Source: Cryptomeria japonica (lineage: Eukaryota > Streptophyta > Pinopsida > Cupressales > Cupressaceae). From it: a stretch of 64,000 nucleotides of DNA. The stretch lies in NCBI RefSeq assembly GCF_030272615.1, contig NC_081414.1, positions 819,340,396-819,404,395 on the forward strand, read 5' to 3'. The translations under genes and the position numbers were made by a program. Under the pieces are notes generated by a model that made no database searches, was not told the DNA's origin, and was given only the letters and a program-made list of their open reading frames with translations. Positions 10,041 through 22,545 of this stretch are shown here, one piece after another; the first letter of the stretch is position 1; each line of letters begins with the position of its first letter.

Positions 10041-12250
10041 GACAATGCAGCCTGTCACGTTGTTTCAAAGAAAGATTAAATGATATATGCCCCAAAGATA
10101 TCCTCGTAAGGATGAAGATTGATATGATATGCCCCCTTGAGAGATTGATTGAATAGATTATGAGAAGAGATTGATGTCTTGATAGATTACAGGAAAATGA
10201 GTGGATGATTGACTTTGTGTGAGTGATTAAGATGAGATGCACATTTGATGAAAATGCACAAATGATAGGTGTAACTGAACAATTGATGGAAATGAGTAGT
10301 CTATCCAGGTTGAGAAGATGATTAAGCTTATTGAGTTGATTAAGTTGATAGAGATTAATGCTAGCACAAGATAAGTTAATGCAATGATTGATTTATTCAA
10401 GGGCAATGAAATTTTGAGAATCAAGTTGATTGAACTGATAAAGAGATTAAGAGACATGTATCAGTCGAATAAAGAATTTGAATGGTCACTGAAATAACAA
10501 GGATGATGAAGAGATTATATAAGAAAATATGGAGAGAAATGAGTGATGCAAAAGAGGAAAAGAGATGAAAGGAGGAAAGAAATGAAGGAAATGAAATGAT
10601 AGAAGATAGGAAGGGATGAAAGAATAAAAGAAGTGATGAAAGAAATAAAGAAGGGATGAAAAAAATGAAGAATTGATGAGAGAGAGATGAAGAAGCGATG
10701 AAAAGAGTGAAAAATAATGAAAGAGGGAGATGATGAAAATGCTTGTGCTTATATCATTATTGAGCTTATTATGGAAAAAGGATAACTTCATCTAGATGAG
10801 GATTAGACCCAAATGAACCATACCAATTGCATATAGGAATACACATCAGACAGTTAAGGAATACTCTAATTCACATAAGACCCATACATCCTCGATGATC
10901 TTAGGCAATCATGGCATAAGATGAGTCATCATATTACTAAAGAACAATCCACATGAAGCAAACAAGTGAACATGCCCCATCCTCACCTTTCTAGTCAAAG
11001 ACATCCTTGAGATAAAATCTCTAGTTAGAGACATCCGAGAAAAGCTAAAAGAGATGTCACCAAAGATAAAGTAGAAACAATCAAATACCAAACAAACAAA
11101 CATCATTTTTCATGCCAGAATGATCCTTGTAACAATTGGATTTGAATAGATTGATAGGAATACTATTTTGTCTGCATGACTGTGATCTGATCATATCATG
11201 ATTTTGCCAAAACCTAGAAGCTACATTGCATATCCATCTAAAAATATACTGCCATCTACAAAATACCCAAAGCTACACTGATTGTTTGTCTAAAAATGTG
11301 TTGCCATCTGCAAACAGGATGCTTTATTATGGAGAAAAGATGGAATGATTCAATAGTTCCTCTAACCATGAGATGTCAAGTATCCCAATCTGTTGTCAAA
11401 TGAAGGATATGCCCCCAACAACCTAGCTTAGTATGTAGGGAAAAGCATGTGTGCATGGGAAATGCAAAACAACTTGCAAGCCATGATGAGGATGGAAAGG
11501 TTATTATGAAATGGAAGGAGAATGGATGTTAGGGGAAAGATCAAGTAGAATCCTGAAGGAAGAAAGAGAAAAGTCAGTACACATGGCGTTAGTTTCTTGG
11601 TTTTCACCATGGTACTTGCCCGAAGTGCCTGTTTGCCAGGTTTTCACTATAAGGTGAATGATTTCTCTTTACTTTTTATTGCTTTTCATTTTTTCCATCG
11701 CACAAGATTCTTATCTACCATGTTTTCATCAAGGCAATAATTTTTTCCATTTTTTTTTTTTTTTTTTTTACTTTTCTTTTTTTCTCATTTTTTAAGGACC
11801 TTTTTTCCCTTTTTTTCATTTTTCCAAGACCTTTCTTCATTTTTTCCATTTTTTCATGACCTTTTTTCATTTTTTCCATTTTTTCAAGACCTTTTTCATT
11901 ATTTTTTTAGGATCTTTTTCTGAATTTTTTTGTATTTTTTTAGGATATTTTAAAGAAACTCTTTGAAATACTCAAGAGAAAAACCTGTAAAGGTGAATGC
12001 TATTAATTGGATCCTCAAGCGATTCACCCTTTGGAGTAGCTAGCTAAGATTTTCCTAATCCATACGCATGATTTCTAGACCTGGCCCATTAAGTTCAAAC
12101 TTTCTTTTATGTTTTGCCTTCCTTGCTAAAGAAACTAAGGTAGAATTTTTAATGTGTGCACCATATAGGCCCATATGCGCATCAACAAAAGAGGTTTGGG
12201 TAACTCTAATAGCAAAGCCCTTCAAGGAAATTCTTCAAAAGGTCCATCGA
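10041..12250 (-). other. 3' non-coding part of element E with strand-asymmetric tracts
   Basis: No reverse transcriptase, RNase H or integrase motif is found between the protease remnant and the PPT. The stretch has GATTGATTGAATAGATT-like repeats (10,080-10,460), a purine tract of about 240 bp (10,500-10,735, GATGAAAGAAA phrases), and a T-rich tract (about 11,690-11,960) in which CATTTTTTCCATTTTTTCA recurs between AAGACC or ATGACC spacers. The copy is either deleted for pol or belongs to a non-autonomous subtype. Confidence 0.55.
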
Positions 12251-12252
12251 TG

Positions 12253-14753
12253 TTACATATCACCAAAAGTGGATGAATGCATGGAATGAATGAATATGGA
12301 ATGAAGGAAAATGAGTGTGAAAAGAAGTGAAAGCAACATGACATTATGGAGACATAGGATCAAAAAGTATTCCTTATGACTTGTAAGTTTAGAACTTTTA
12401 CCCCCAATTATTTTAGCATTGAGGGAGATAAATTCATGTTCTTTTTTCTTCATAGGATTTTGATCCTTGATTTTTCCTTTTGTAGAGTCCATTAACTTTT
12501 GATTTTGATTTGGATTAAAAGAAATTTTCTTATTTGTGACATTTAAATGTTCCTTTTTCACAGTTTGATTTGTGATCTCCGATGAGTGAGCGTTTTTGTA
12601 ATTCTTGTTGATCCAAGTCTAGGAGAGGAGCATAAATTAAAGGAGTGGATGATATGGTAAGGTTATATGAATTCTCAAAAATATTGGCGATAGATTCAAT
12701 GTATTCTTCATAGGAACCACTCTCAGGACTATTGGTATCAAGAGTTTCTTGCACCTGTAGAGGAGATTTTCATTTAGGATTAGTAGCCACTATATTAGGT
12801 GATTCATAAGCAATTCCTTGACATTCTAAATTATCTTGATCCTCCATTTTATTAGATAAAACTTCCCCTTTTGTAGTTTCAATCATGTGTGGTTTGCCAT
12901 AAATTTGAGGAGATAAAGGTAGCTTTCCAATACAAAGAGAATGACTCGTGGTATATTCTCCTACTCCTTGTTCCTTAACTTGTATTTTCATCTCAGTTTT
13001 ATTAGATCTAGATGTGGATGCTTTCAAAGAATCGGTATCAACATATGCTTGAGAAGGAGGCACTTCATGATTGTTAGGAATGGTGGATTCAGATTCAGTA
13101 TTTAGATTGTTGTAATACATGAAGGGATTTGGATCTCCTAGTATAATAACTTTAGTGCCATTGTGAGTGAACTTTATACATTGATGGTATGTAGAAAGAA
13201 CAACTTGCATTTCATGTATCCAAGGTCTTCCAAGAAGGATATTTTATGTTAAAGAGAAATCAAGAACTTGGAAAACCACATCCTTCACCACAAGACCAAC
13301 TCTAATTGGTAGTGTAATAGATCCCTTAGATGATCGTTCCTCCTCATCATAAGCTTTGATAGTGATTTTTTGTTGATCCACTGTATTTTCAGAGAACCCT
13401 AATTTTGTGATTACCTTTAAAGTGCAAATATTGAGACCTACTCCTCCATCTATCAAAACTCGCTTGATCTTAACTTTATGAATGAAGGCTTAAATATGTA
13501 AGGGTTTATTATGAGATTGTTGCATGGAGGTATCGTCATTTTTGGTAAAAGTGAGGGTATGAGAGGAGGTGATATGACCCACCATGGCTTAGAATTTATC
13601 TACATGCAAAGTGTAGGCACAATGCTATTGGCAAGCACTTTTTCAAGAATGGTTTTATGCTCAAGGGATAAGTGAGGAAGCTCAAGTATAGAGATTTGTG
13701 CGATATTTTTTCCTAAATGCTCTAGGAGCTTATATTGTGAAGCTGGCATTACAAGTTTAGAACTAGAACCAAGAGCTCAGAGGGTAATTGTGCCTCTATG
13801 ATTAGCAACATCACATTTATTTTCTGTCTTTAATTATAAAGGTGTTCACATGATTATTAGATTCAATAATATGGTTTATGCAATAGTTGTATTGAGCATT
13901 AGTATAGTTAACACCATCACTAGATTTAGGGGCTTTTCATTTATCTTTATCATGTTTCAGAAAGGGATTCTTAAACACCTCGTGGTCAGAGTTACCTAAA
14001 GGAGTATGTCCATCAACTATAATTTTACCCTCATCAAGAAGATCCTATGCCACATGTCAAAGTTTATTGCAATTGTTTGTCTTATGTCCTTTATGTCTGT
14101 GATAATCACAAAAATGGTCTTCGTTCCACCATGAAGGTTTAACTTGGGGATTGTATTCTCTTATCTCTAACAAAGTTATAACATCATTTTCAAGAATCTC
14201 CTTTAATGGAGAGTCAAGTGAATAGCCCAATGGAGTTAAAGTTCGCCCAGTAAAAATTTTCTACTTCTCTTTATCCTTATCCAAAGAAGAACCTTTAAGA
14301 TTATAGATTGGTTTAGCAGCTTTAGAATCAAAACTCTATCATTAACAACATTCTTGTTCCTAGCCCAAAAAGGTGTCTTGTTATTGTTATTTGAACTAGA
14401 ACTTCCCTTATAATCTTTGTCATTGTATATCTTAATAACTCCATCATCTATAAGAGTTTGTTCAATATGAACTCCCATTTCTATCACTTCCTTGAAGGAG
14501 TCTAGACATTTGAGATGAAGTTCTTTTCCAAGTTCTTTGGTCAAATTACGACAAAAAAGATCAAAAAGTTGCTAATCAGGGATGTATAGCAATTATTTAG
14601 TCAAATATCTCCATCTCTATAAAAATAAAACAAAAGACTCTACTTTTCTTTGCTTTGTATTGAAATGATCTAACATAGTCACTTCATGTTCACAATTGTA
14701 TGCATAGTGTGAGATAAATTTATCTGCCAATTCTTGAAATGACTTGATAGTAG
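12253..14753 (-). pseudogene. Element E: gag C-terminus and aspartic protease region (Ty3/Gypsy)
   Basis: Read on the minus strand, the piece from 14,753 continues the capsid region. It includes ELADKFISHYAYNCEHEVTM and RNLTKELGKELHLKCLDSFK, then a knuckle-like CDYHRHKGHKTNNCNKL near 14,090. The retropepsin-like domain at 13,456-13,150 shows IDGGVGLNICTLKVITKLG and NILLGRPWIHEMQVVLSTYH. Element D has homologous blocks at 49,264-50,760. An acidic tail follows to about 12,253, and no RT is joined to it. Frames are broken by stops at expected Gln positions (three in the capsid part near 14,560-14,640) and by one in the protease (about 13,241, Tyr to stop). The protease Asp is in the IDGG context usual for plant Gypsy elements. 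Confidence 0.82.
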
Positions 14754-15860
14754 TGTTGGAATCAAGGAACACTGAGAAGGGGGGTGAATCAATGTTCTAC
14801 AATTTATAAAACTATTAATCTGTCCTTTCAACCACTTAAAGCATATGAGAAAAAGTAAAGTGCAAAAACATAATGCAAAGATCAGAAACACCATAACACC
14901 AATATTTTTACGTGGAAACCCAGTTAAGGGAAAAACCAAGGTGGGATTCAAACCTACAATATTAATATACTATGTTAGAAGTATAAAAATATTACATAAG
15001 GGGAATGCACATGCATTCAAGCACATAGCTCAATTACAAATAAGGGCTACAACCCTAGAAGGCTCACTACCTTACAAAATGATTGCATATAATAATTAGA
15101 ATGTTTGAACTAGAAAACAAAATCCACGAATGCCAAAATTAGTTCCAGTTAAGCACAAAATACTTTATCTTACACTGCTCTATTATTGTATTCTGCTATA
15201 TTCTGGAGCTCAGATCTTTCTCTTGTGCACATGAAATTGTGTACAATCACTCATAAACACTTCACACATGATTACCGATACCAAAAATTATCATATCAAT
15301 CCATCTTATATATTCACATCAACAATTTAGGTCTTCATCATGTCAGCTTCAAGAACATGACACAAAAGATGAAATGTGTAAATCAAGCTGGGTCAAATCA
15401 AGACCAAAACAATCATGTGGACCAAAAAAAATTTTCCACATGCTTCCCACATGTCAGATCATCATCCTTGAATACACAAACAAACACCAAAATCAATCTG
15501 CAAAATCTGCATAATGAATTTCAACACATTACTGCTAATGAACATTGTTCTAACCAAAAACTAGTCTATCGGATCTTCCATCTTACACAAAACTCAACAC
15601 CGAGGGCCACAACCTTATAATAAGGCATATAACATGATCACAATTCTTCTCCAAGATCCACAACACAAAATACTCAACCAAAATGATCCACCAAATAAAA
15701 AATTGTACACTCTATCGGATGACCTATTCTATCCACTGGACCTCGCCAATACTTAATCAATCTTCTGAAATGATCAAAACATGAACTGCGAATGGCATAT
15801 CAAACTCAAGTTGCCATCAATGACAACATCTAAACATCAATGGAGTGTCTCTTTCCAACA
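14754..15860 (-). mobile_element. Solo LTR inside element E gag
   Basis: A 1,107-bp block bounded by TGTTGGAA and TTCCAACA is flanked by a perfect 5-bp duplication, AGTAG (14749-14753 and 15861-15865). The gag frame can be followed on both sides, so the insertion is clean. Orientation is judged minus because that strand ends with a C-run followed by CTTCTCAGTGTTCC just before the terminus, like the other Copia-style LTRs here. It also holds TCATTGATGGCAAC near its minus-strand start (plus about 15,812-15,827). No internal domain or second LTR is present, so it is a product of LTR-LTR recombination. Confidence 0.9.
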
Positions 15861-16676
15861 AGTAGGAGGTAATTTTGAAAACCGTTCCATGGCATTTCCC
15901 CCAAGACTACGAGAGAACAATATCATAAGGTAAGTCTCATCGATAGAAAACTCCAAAGTTGTAGTACAAAATTCTCTCAAATGGTCTCTAGGATCACCTT
16001 TCCCTCAATACTTATCAAGTTTAAGTATCTCCCAATTGCTAGGAAAAGGTGGCATCAGAATGCTAGGATCAAAAGGATACAGACAAATATCTTCAATGGA
16101 AACCTTGTGAGAAGTAGTTTTAGTATTCTTGATAGTACCCAATTCATGTCATAATGCTCTAAGCTCATCCAAAATAGGATCATCTGTGGGTGTTGGTTTT
16201 GAAGTCTTTGTAGAACTCTTGTAATCTGATCTTAAATAAAAAGGTCTATGATCCTTTATTTTGTCCTCATTGCGATTTTTTAAGCTCTTAGATTTATTAG
16301 AACCAACATTTCCATCCGTACGTAAGAATGCATCAAAATCAGGGGGTGTTTTTATTCCCTCATTAGATATGGATTTGAAATAAGGTTTTGGATTAATCTT
16401 TGCCACTTTCTTGAAAATTTTGAGAAATCTTTTATCATGAAGTTCTCTTTCCACATCGATGGGTTCTGCATCCTCACCACTACTACTGGTACTATCATTT
16501 TCATGTTCATTTATTTAATTTTCTTGATCTTTTGGAATGGCAACATGTTCTTCATGTTCATCAAGTGGCTCATGATGTTTTCTCTTTTCATATTCCTTTC
16601 TTATTTGTTCCAATTCTTTTTCATAATCTTTGTGTAGTTGCTCCATTCTCAATTGATATCTAATCTTAGGTGGCAT
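15861..16676 (-). pseudogene. Element E: gag N-terminal part (Ty3/Gypsy)
   Basis: ATG at 16676-16674 (minus strand) opens MPPKIRYQLRMEQLHKDYEK, a charged N-terminus likely to form a coiled coil. The frame runs through DKRFLKIFKKVAKINPKPYF and reaches the retrotransposon gag core, with NAMERFSKLPPT just before the solo LTR at 15,860. One TAA (about 16,519) and one TAG-type stop (about 16,147) interrupt it. The capsid core continues at 14,753 after the solo LTR. Element D carries the homologous core as AMEWFSQLPPRIRSWGDLAK near 49,060. Confidence 0.8.
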
Positions 16677-18180
16677 GACTCCAGGTCTAAAAAATGATTA
16701 TGCAGGTAAGATTAACTTGTGTTATGATAAATAGACACAAGGACAATGGTCCAAGGAGGGTACGCTAAGGTAGGATATGATGAACTCCAAGTTACCCTAT
16801 TCTAAGACAAGTTTATATGATTCCCAACTCAAGTATGATAGGCCTCAAGCGGTAAAGATGATATGATAGCCAAATGTTTGATTTAAGACCAAGGAGAGTA
16901 ACCTAGATTCAAGCTAAGATTTTTGTTTAAGAAATTATGCATATGCAAATGGGTATGACTAATGAAGTGACTCTAGATATGCAAGGACTAATGATTCATC
17001 CTTAAAGATCGGAATTGGAAAAATGAAGCCAAGAAAGAAATCTATGTCTATGTTCTCAATTCTCTATCACTAAAGTGTAATTTTCTCAATTCTCTATTAC
17101 TGAACTATAATGTTCTCAATTGTAGGATCACTAATCAAAATGTGCAAATTTCTAATATTGTGACAAGTCTGGTTGAACTCCAAAAACTCCAATTGAATTT
17201 CCTTATTTGTTGTGACCAATTGTGACAAGAAAACACTCAAGCACAAGAACACAATGTCTAAATGTCTAATATGTAAAGTGCAAATGAAATGTGTATGTTC
17301 AATAGCCCCTCGAGGCCAAGTTTTCACTAGTCTCAACATAATCAAAAACACTTGAAGACAAAAGCCTAGGGTCAATTGATTTATAGTGTAAATGATCTAG
17401 CCCACAACTTGGTATTTCTTCACCTCGAATTCTCAACACTTTAAGGAGTGTTTAACAATCTTGGCTTTGCGAGAGAGGATAGGTAGGGGGCCCTAGGCTT
17501 GGAGGCATAACCCAATCACCCTTTTTCTGAAAAGCTATAAATAGCCTATACAAAGTCGTAAAGTTCTATCTCATCTCAAGGAAATACATGTGGTGAGCAT
17601 CTTGGGGGGGAAACTAGATATCCCTTTGCATTTAAATCACCACACCAAGACAAATAAGGGTAGGCTTCTAAGTAAGGTGTCTAGTAAGAATTTGGGGACT
17701 TGATGTCCATTCGAATGTCATGTCTCCCCACCCTCAAATAGGGTTGCCCCCATCTTTGTAAGGTCTAATATATCTCACACAAGTGTGGATACATAAGGAG
17801 TTGGCGGAATGGATAAACACTAAGAAGTGGAAAGCTTTCGCCCTCTGGCAAATTTATATAGTGGATCGAATTGAAAGCACTTCTTGGTTCATTCCCTCTC
17901 ACCCATCCCTAATGGCTTCTCAGGAGGTAGACCCTCTAAGGATAATAAAAATTTCTCTTACCTCTAGGATCCTAAAGGCAAGGGGAGAGGATACTTTTGT
18001 TATTATATTGATGGGATCTACTAAAATAAAAATGTGTACAAATGCACCAAACATGTATCAAACACTTGATCTTTTTAAGCACCAAATCAAAATGTGGCCT
18101 AATCTAAAATATGCAAGGTTAATTAACCATTTAAGTGTGATTTAATTTATCAAAACTAGGCCAAAAACTGCATCCACAGA
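16677..18180 (-). other. Probable leader of element E, with 30-bp repeat
   Basis: This is non-coding sequence upstream (minus sense) of the gag ATG. At 17,051, 17,081 and 17,111 the phrase TGTTCTCAATTCTCTAT recurs with an exact 30-bp period. The remainder has no recognisable domain; an open frame of about 120 codons at 17,783 lacks family features. Assignment as leader rests only on position. Confidence 0.4.
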
Positions 18181-18239
18181 GCATTAGTAGTTTTGTTTTT
18201 CAAGTCTCCGACATACAAGAGCAACCTGCACAAAACGCT

Positions 18240-18985
18240 AGTCTAGATTAGTCCCAAAAATAAATAAAAAGTCAATTGACACAACTACTGACACCAAAAC
18301 AACAACAAGACCAACAAGACAACTAACTAACTAACTAAAGACAAATAAAACACTAAACACACAAAAACAAACACAACACCTAAACTAACAAAGCAACCAA
18401 CACACAACACACACAAACAAAGGCACTCTAAACACAACTTAACAAGGCACAATAACAAAACTAACAACCAAACCTACTAAAACAAAACAAACTAAGCCCA
18501 CAAATTAATCTAACAAACTAACACAAACAAACAAATCAAACACTAATCCAACTAACAAACACTAACTAAACACCCTAAAAACAACTATCAACCAAAAACT
18601 ACACTAACACGTGCACTAACTAACAAAAACACTTCAAAGACAAAACAAAACAAAACAACAACCAAAGCAAACCAAAACTATCTTTAAAAAAAAAACACTC
18701 AAACCAAACTAAAATAAAAATAAATAAAACCAAATCAAATAGAAACAAATCAAAAACCAAACCAAAAGCAAAAAGATAAAACAAATTAAGAAAACAAACA
18801 AAAATAACACTAAAACAAATAAAATTAAAAAATTAAAAACTAACTTAAAATATAAAAAATAATTAAAAAAAAATTAAAATTAAAAAAACAAACTACAACT
18901 AATTTAAAACTTTAAAAAAAAAAAAACTAAAACAAAATTAAAAAACAATCTAATTTAAAACCAAAAACAAAGAACCCTTTTTAAA
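18240..18985. repeat. A/C-only low-complexity tract
   Basis: About 740 bp are almost free of G and poor in T on the plus strand (AACACAAACAAACAAATCAA-type text), so the minus strand is T/G-rich. The tract shifts from ACAAACA-rich (left) to AAAATTAAAA-rich (right). It is not a simple microsatellite, because no fixed period is visible. It lies in the putative leader of the minus-strand element E. Confidence 0.8.
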
Positions 18986-19079
18986 ACCTGGACAAAACTA
19001 TTTTTAAACCTGAAAAAAAGTCATTTGTAAATCTGCCAGAAAAAAGTGGTTTCAAATCAGTAGAAAAGTGGTTTCAAAT

Positions 19080-22000
19080 CAAAAAAACATGGCGCATAGG
19101 AAAGGCACTTAAATTTGTTTTACAACCATATCAAAATATGCCCCAAAACATGGCATGTTGGTGGTTGAAAAATGTCATACGTGGGAGCATAGAAAAGGCA
19201 CATGAATTGTTTTTATCAAAGTTCATAAAAATATTGGAACATAGACAAGGCATGTTAAGTGTTTGTTATAATATTGAGTCTACAAGCATTAAAAAACAGG
19301 ATTTCAGAGCAACAAAGTTCCTGTCAAGGAGTGCAAGAACAATTGTCTTTGTTTTGTTTGTTTTGTTGACGATAGAATTGTAACGGTTGTTTGTTTGTTT
19401 AGAGGATGATGCAGAGTATCGTGGCATTCATAACCAGTTAGTGGATGAAGTTAAACTCAATGCTTATCATTTTGAAATGCATTTGTCCAATGCCAATGTT
19501 TGTTATAAGCTTGTATCATTTTTGACCAAACACTCAATTGGGTAGGTCAAACGCTCTTGTGAAGGAAGTTGAGGTGAGACTATTATGTTGTCACTTTGAG
19601 TAGGGTTGGGTGATCTTTATCGCCAATTCACATAACCCTCCATTTGCTGAGATCACTTGTTCAGAATCAGTGCATATTCACCTACTTTAATTTGAAGGGA
19701 ACGTATTAAATCAATGCATATCTCAGCTGATTGAACATGGATGGTCAATATATGTGGCCTATGTTTCCTTTCATGGGCCTCAACAGCCTAACATTAGACA
19801 TCTTAGATTGTTAAGGCTTGCTTCATAGTATATATATGCTTCTAGCAATGTTAGTGAAATTGCACGTTTTTATCCATTAAAGCCCAACAAATTACATCTC
19901 CTATGATAAGAGTGTGGAGTTTTTAGCATTATGGAAATGCTTCAAAGTTTTGAATGTCTGAACTTTTGCAGAGCTCATTACATATTCTCTACGCCCTAGG
20001 TACCAGACACATACAATGAGCACACAACTTCAGACAATCCTTGGCACATTAGAATCATGACACATATATCATGATCTATTTAATGGCATACCCAATCTTG
20101 TACAAGATCAGGAATATTAAAATTGAGTACATTTTATAAGTGTTACTCTCTTTAAGGGCAAGAGAAGGGACCACTTTACCCTAAGTGGGTAGTTTCTATT
20201 GATGTCCTCCTGCACTCAATAGAACATTTAGCATTTGATAGTAAGAAAATACTCTTGGATGCAAAATGAAACAACTTTTGTGTGTGGAACTCCATAATTA
20301 GAGGATGTAGATTGTATAACAATATAAAGTTGGTATATAATGACCATTAGAGATTGTCTACAGGTTTCCATTTTAAAAAATCTTATACAAAGTGAGTGGG
20401 TTTGATAATGTGTATGTTTATATTTTTTATTTTATATGGTGTTTGCATAGCAAATATTACTTATTCAGTGCTTTGTCTAGTATTTGTGTGAGGTTTGGAT
20501 TCAAAAAGATTCAGGGGATTCTGGCTATACTATCATTAGTGGCCTCTAAAAATAAATGAATGCAAAGTTTGACAAGTGTAAATAGGAAAGTCAATTTTTA
20601 CTTCAAACTCTATCCTCGAAACATATTCCCCTATTTCTGAATCAATACCTCAAAATATATTTCCCTTATTTCTGAATGAGTACTTTAACTTCATGCTCAA
20701 ACAAATACTTGTTGGACCACTAACCTTCTTTAATGGATCCTAATGTGTATCAAACCCTTGTACTTGTCCCCTTTATTGATATCTAACAACAATAGCTAGA
20801 TTCTTTGAAGTTTAAAAATTGTCCAATTCAAATCCAACCAAATGCACAATTAGATACACAGCCTACCAATTTAATAACTTGCTATGCATTGTATCTATAA
20901 ATTCTCACACACATCTCATTGACCATTGGAGGACATATGTACAAACTATATAATTAGAAAGGGGAATAGGAAAGCAAATGGTATGGGAAACTGTGACTAG
21001 AGGCACAAACATGGCCAAAGTATCTATACAAAATGTTATGAAAAAACAAGACATAACAATAGGAAATAGATGGTTGGAGGAACTTGTAACACTATTCTAC
21101 ATAAATCCTAGACATACAAAATAATAGTATAATATTTTTTATTTCATCTTGAAAGTGGCTTCTCAAAGCAACAATTTTATAATGAGCTTAGTTGTGCTAC
21201 ATTTATATCTAAGGCCTTCGTACAACAAAGAGCTACAAGAGCTGGGAGATGTAATAGGTTATACAAAAAAGAGTTTTATATAAAAAATGTCCATGGATGA
21301 AACATATAGGTGGTTCATATAGTGGTGTGGCCATCTTTGATACAATTAAGTTTTGCAGGGTAGATGTTTCCACTATTGGTTTAGGAATATATGTTTCAAT
21401 TGCAGTCATGTGGGAATGGGAAGTTAGAAATTATTGTTTATCATGCTATGTACTAATATCAATATACTTGAATTAAAACCTTTGCTACACAACAGAGAAT
21501 ATGACCTAAATAAGTGCTAATGTTTTCCTTTGGCAGGATGATGGGATATGGAACTGTCCAAACCAACTTGGTGTGCTCAACATGCAAATCATCATATTTT
21601 AAGGGCCTTATATATTGCCTACTATAAAATCAAGACATGGCAAGTGAGGAGATCTTTGATGTTTTATGCTATAATAGGCCTAGTCTCCTCAGAAGCATTT
21701 GGCATTTGTCGGCATCATTCTTTTTATGTGTCTTCATTTTCTTTTTGGATATGATGAAGGGTGTTTATTATTTTCTCAATTATATATTGAATGAGATAGG
21801 TAATAGAAACAAAGAAGTATGAGTTTCATACTTACACAACTTGCAAATTAAATTTTACAATATTACACTTTTTGGAAATCTCAACTTCTATATGTAATGT
21901 GCCTTTGGCAACTTCCCAAGGCTCAAGATTAGAAATTGGGAATTCATGAATTTTGTATATAAACACACAAATTTGTCCTTTTGACTAACAAATATATAAG

Positions 22001-22370
22001 ATTTTTGAAATTGCATAGCATGTTTCTGCAACCTTTACAACCACTAAACTCTAAAAATGTTGTGTTCTTGGAATTATTAAATTCTTTCCTCAATCATATG
22101 AAAGTTTAGGAAGGCATGAAGGTCAAGAAGAAGTAGGTTGGAAAACCATCACTATGCTATGGTGTCAAGCAAGTTCGTTTAAGCACGAACTTATATTTAC
22201 TATTGAATTATAATTAGACCTGCCATCCATTTGAAGTAATGTCATATAAAGAATAACAAAAGTAAATCCAAACAAACATATCCATAAATTGTGGAAACCT
22301 TTAAAAGTTCAAGCAAAATTTGCTTATCATTACAAATTTAAAGTAGAAGCAATGAAAAAAGTATAATTAA
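19080..22370. other. Unassigned intergenic stretch
   Basis: No gene is recognised. Short open frames (for example 19,138-19,383 and 21,548-21,754, plus strand) lack family motifs. A 36-bp direct repeat around CATATTCCCCTATTTCTGAA and its variant lies near 20,620-20,685. I see no LTR ends, PBS or knuckle motif, so the DNA is either decayed element interior or old intergenic sequence. Confidence 0.4.
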
Positions 22371-22545
22371 ATTTTTTTTTGAAAATTTGCAGGAAAATTT
22401 AGAATCATAAAAACAATTCCAAACCAAAAACATAGAAAAGATATAGATGCATACAAACTACATAGATGTAAAAGTAAATGGATTTGAACCCATGCCATTC
22501 TCCATGGAGGGCACCACCAGACCACACAGAGTGTACATTTAGCTT
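22371..22545 (-). mobile_element. Possible tRNA-derived SINE
   Basis: On the minus strand a box-B match GGTTCAAATCC (plus 22480-22490) is preceded at tRNA-like spacing by a box-A-like TGTGGTCTGGTGG (plus about 22,513-22,528). About 100 bp further on, the minus strand has an A-run (plus T-run 22,372-22,380), as expected for a SINE tail. The tRNA body does not fold cleanly (the T-stem is imperfect), and no target duplication was found. Confidence 0.35.

Noticed and set aside
19138-21822. Possible host gene exons
   Set aside because: Open frames are short, lack motifs and cannot be joined by credible splice sites.
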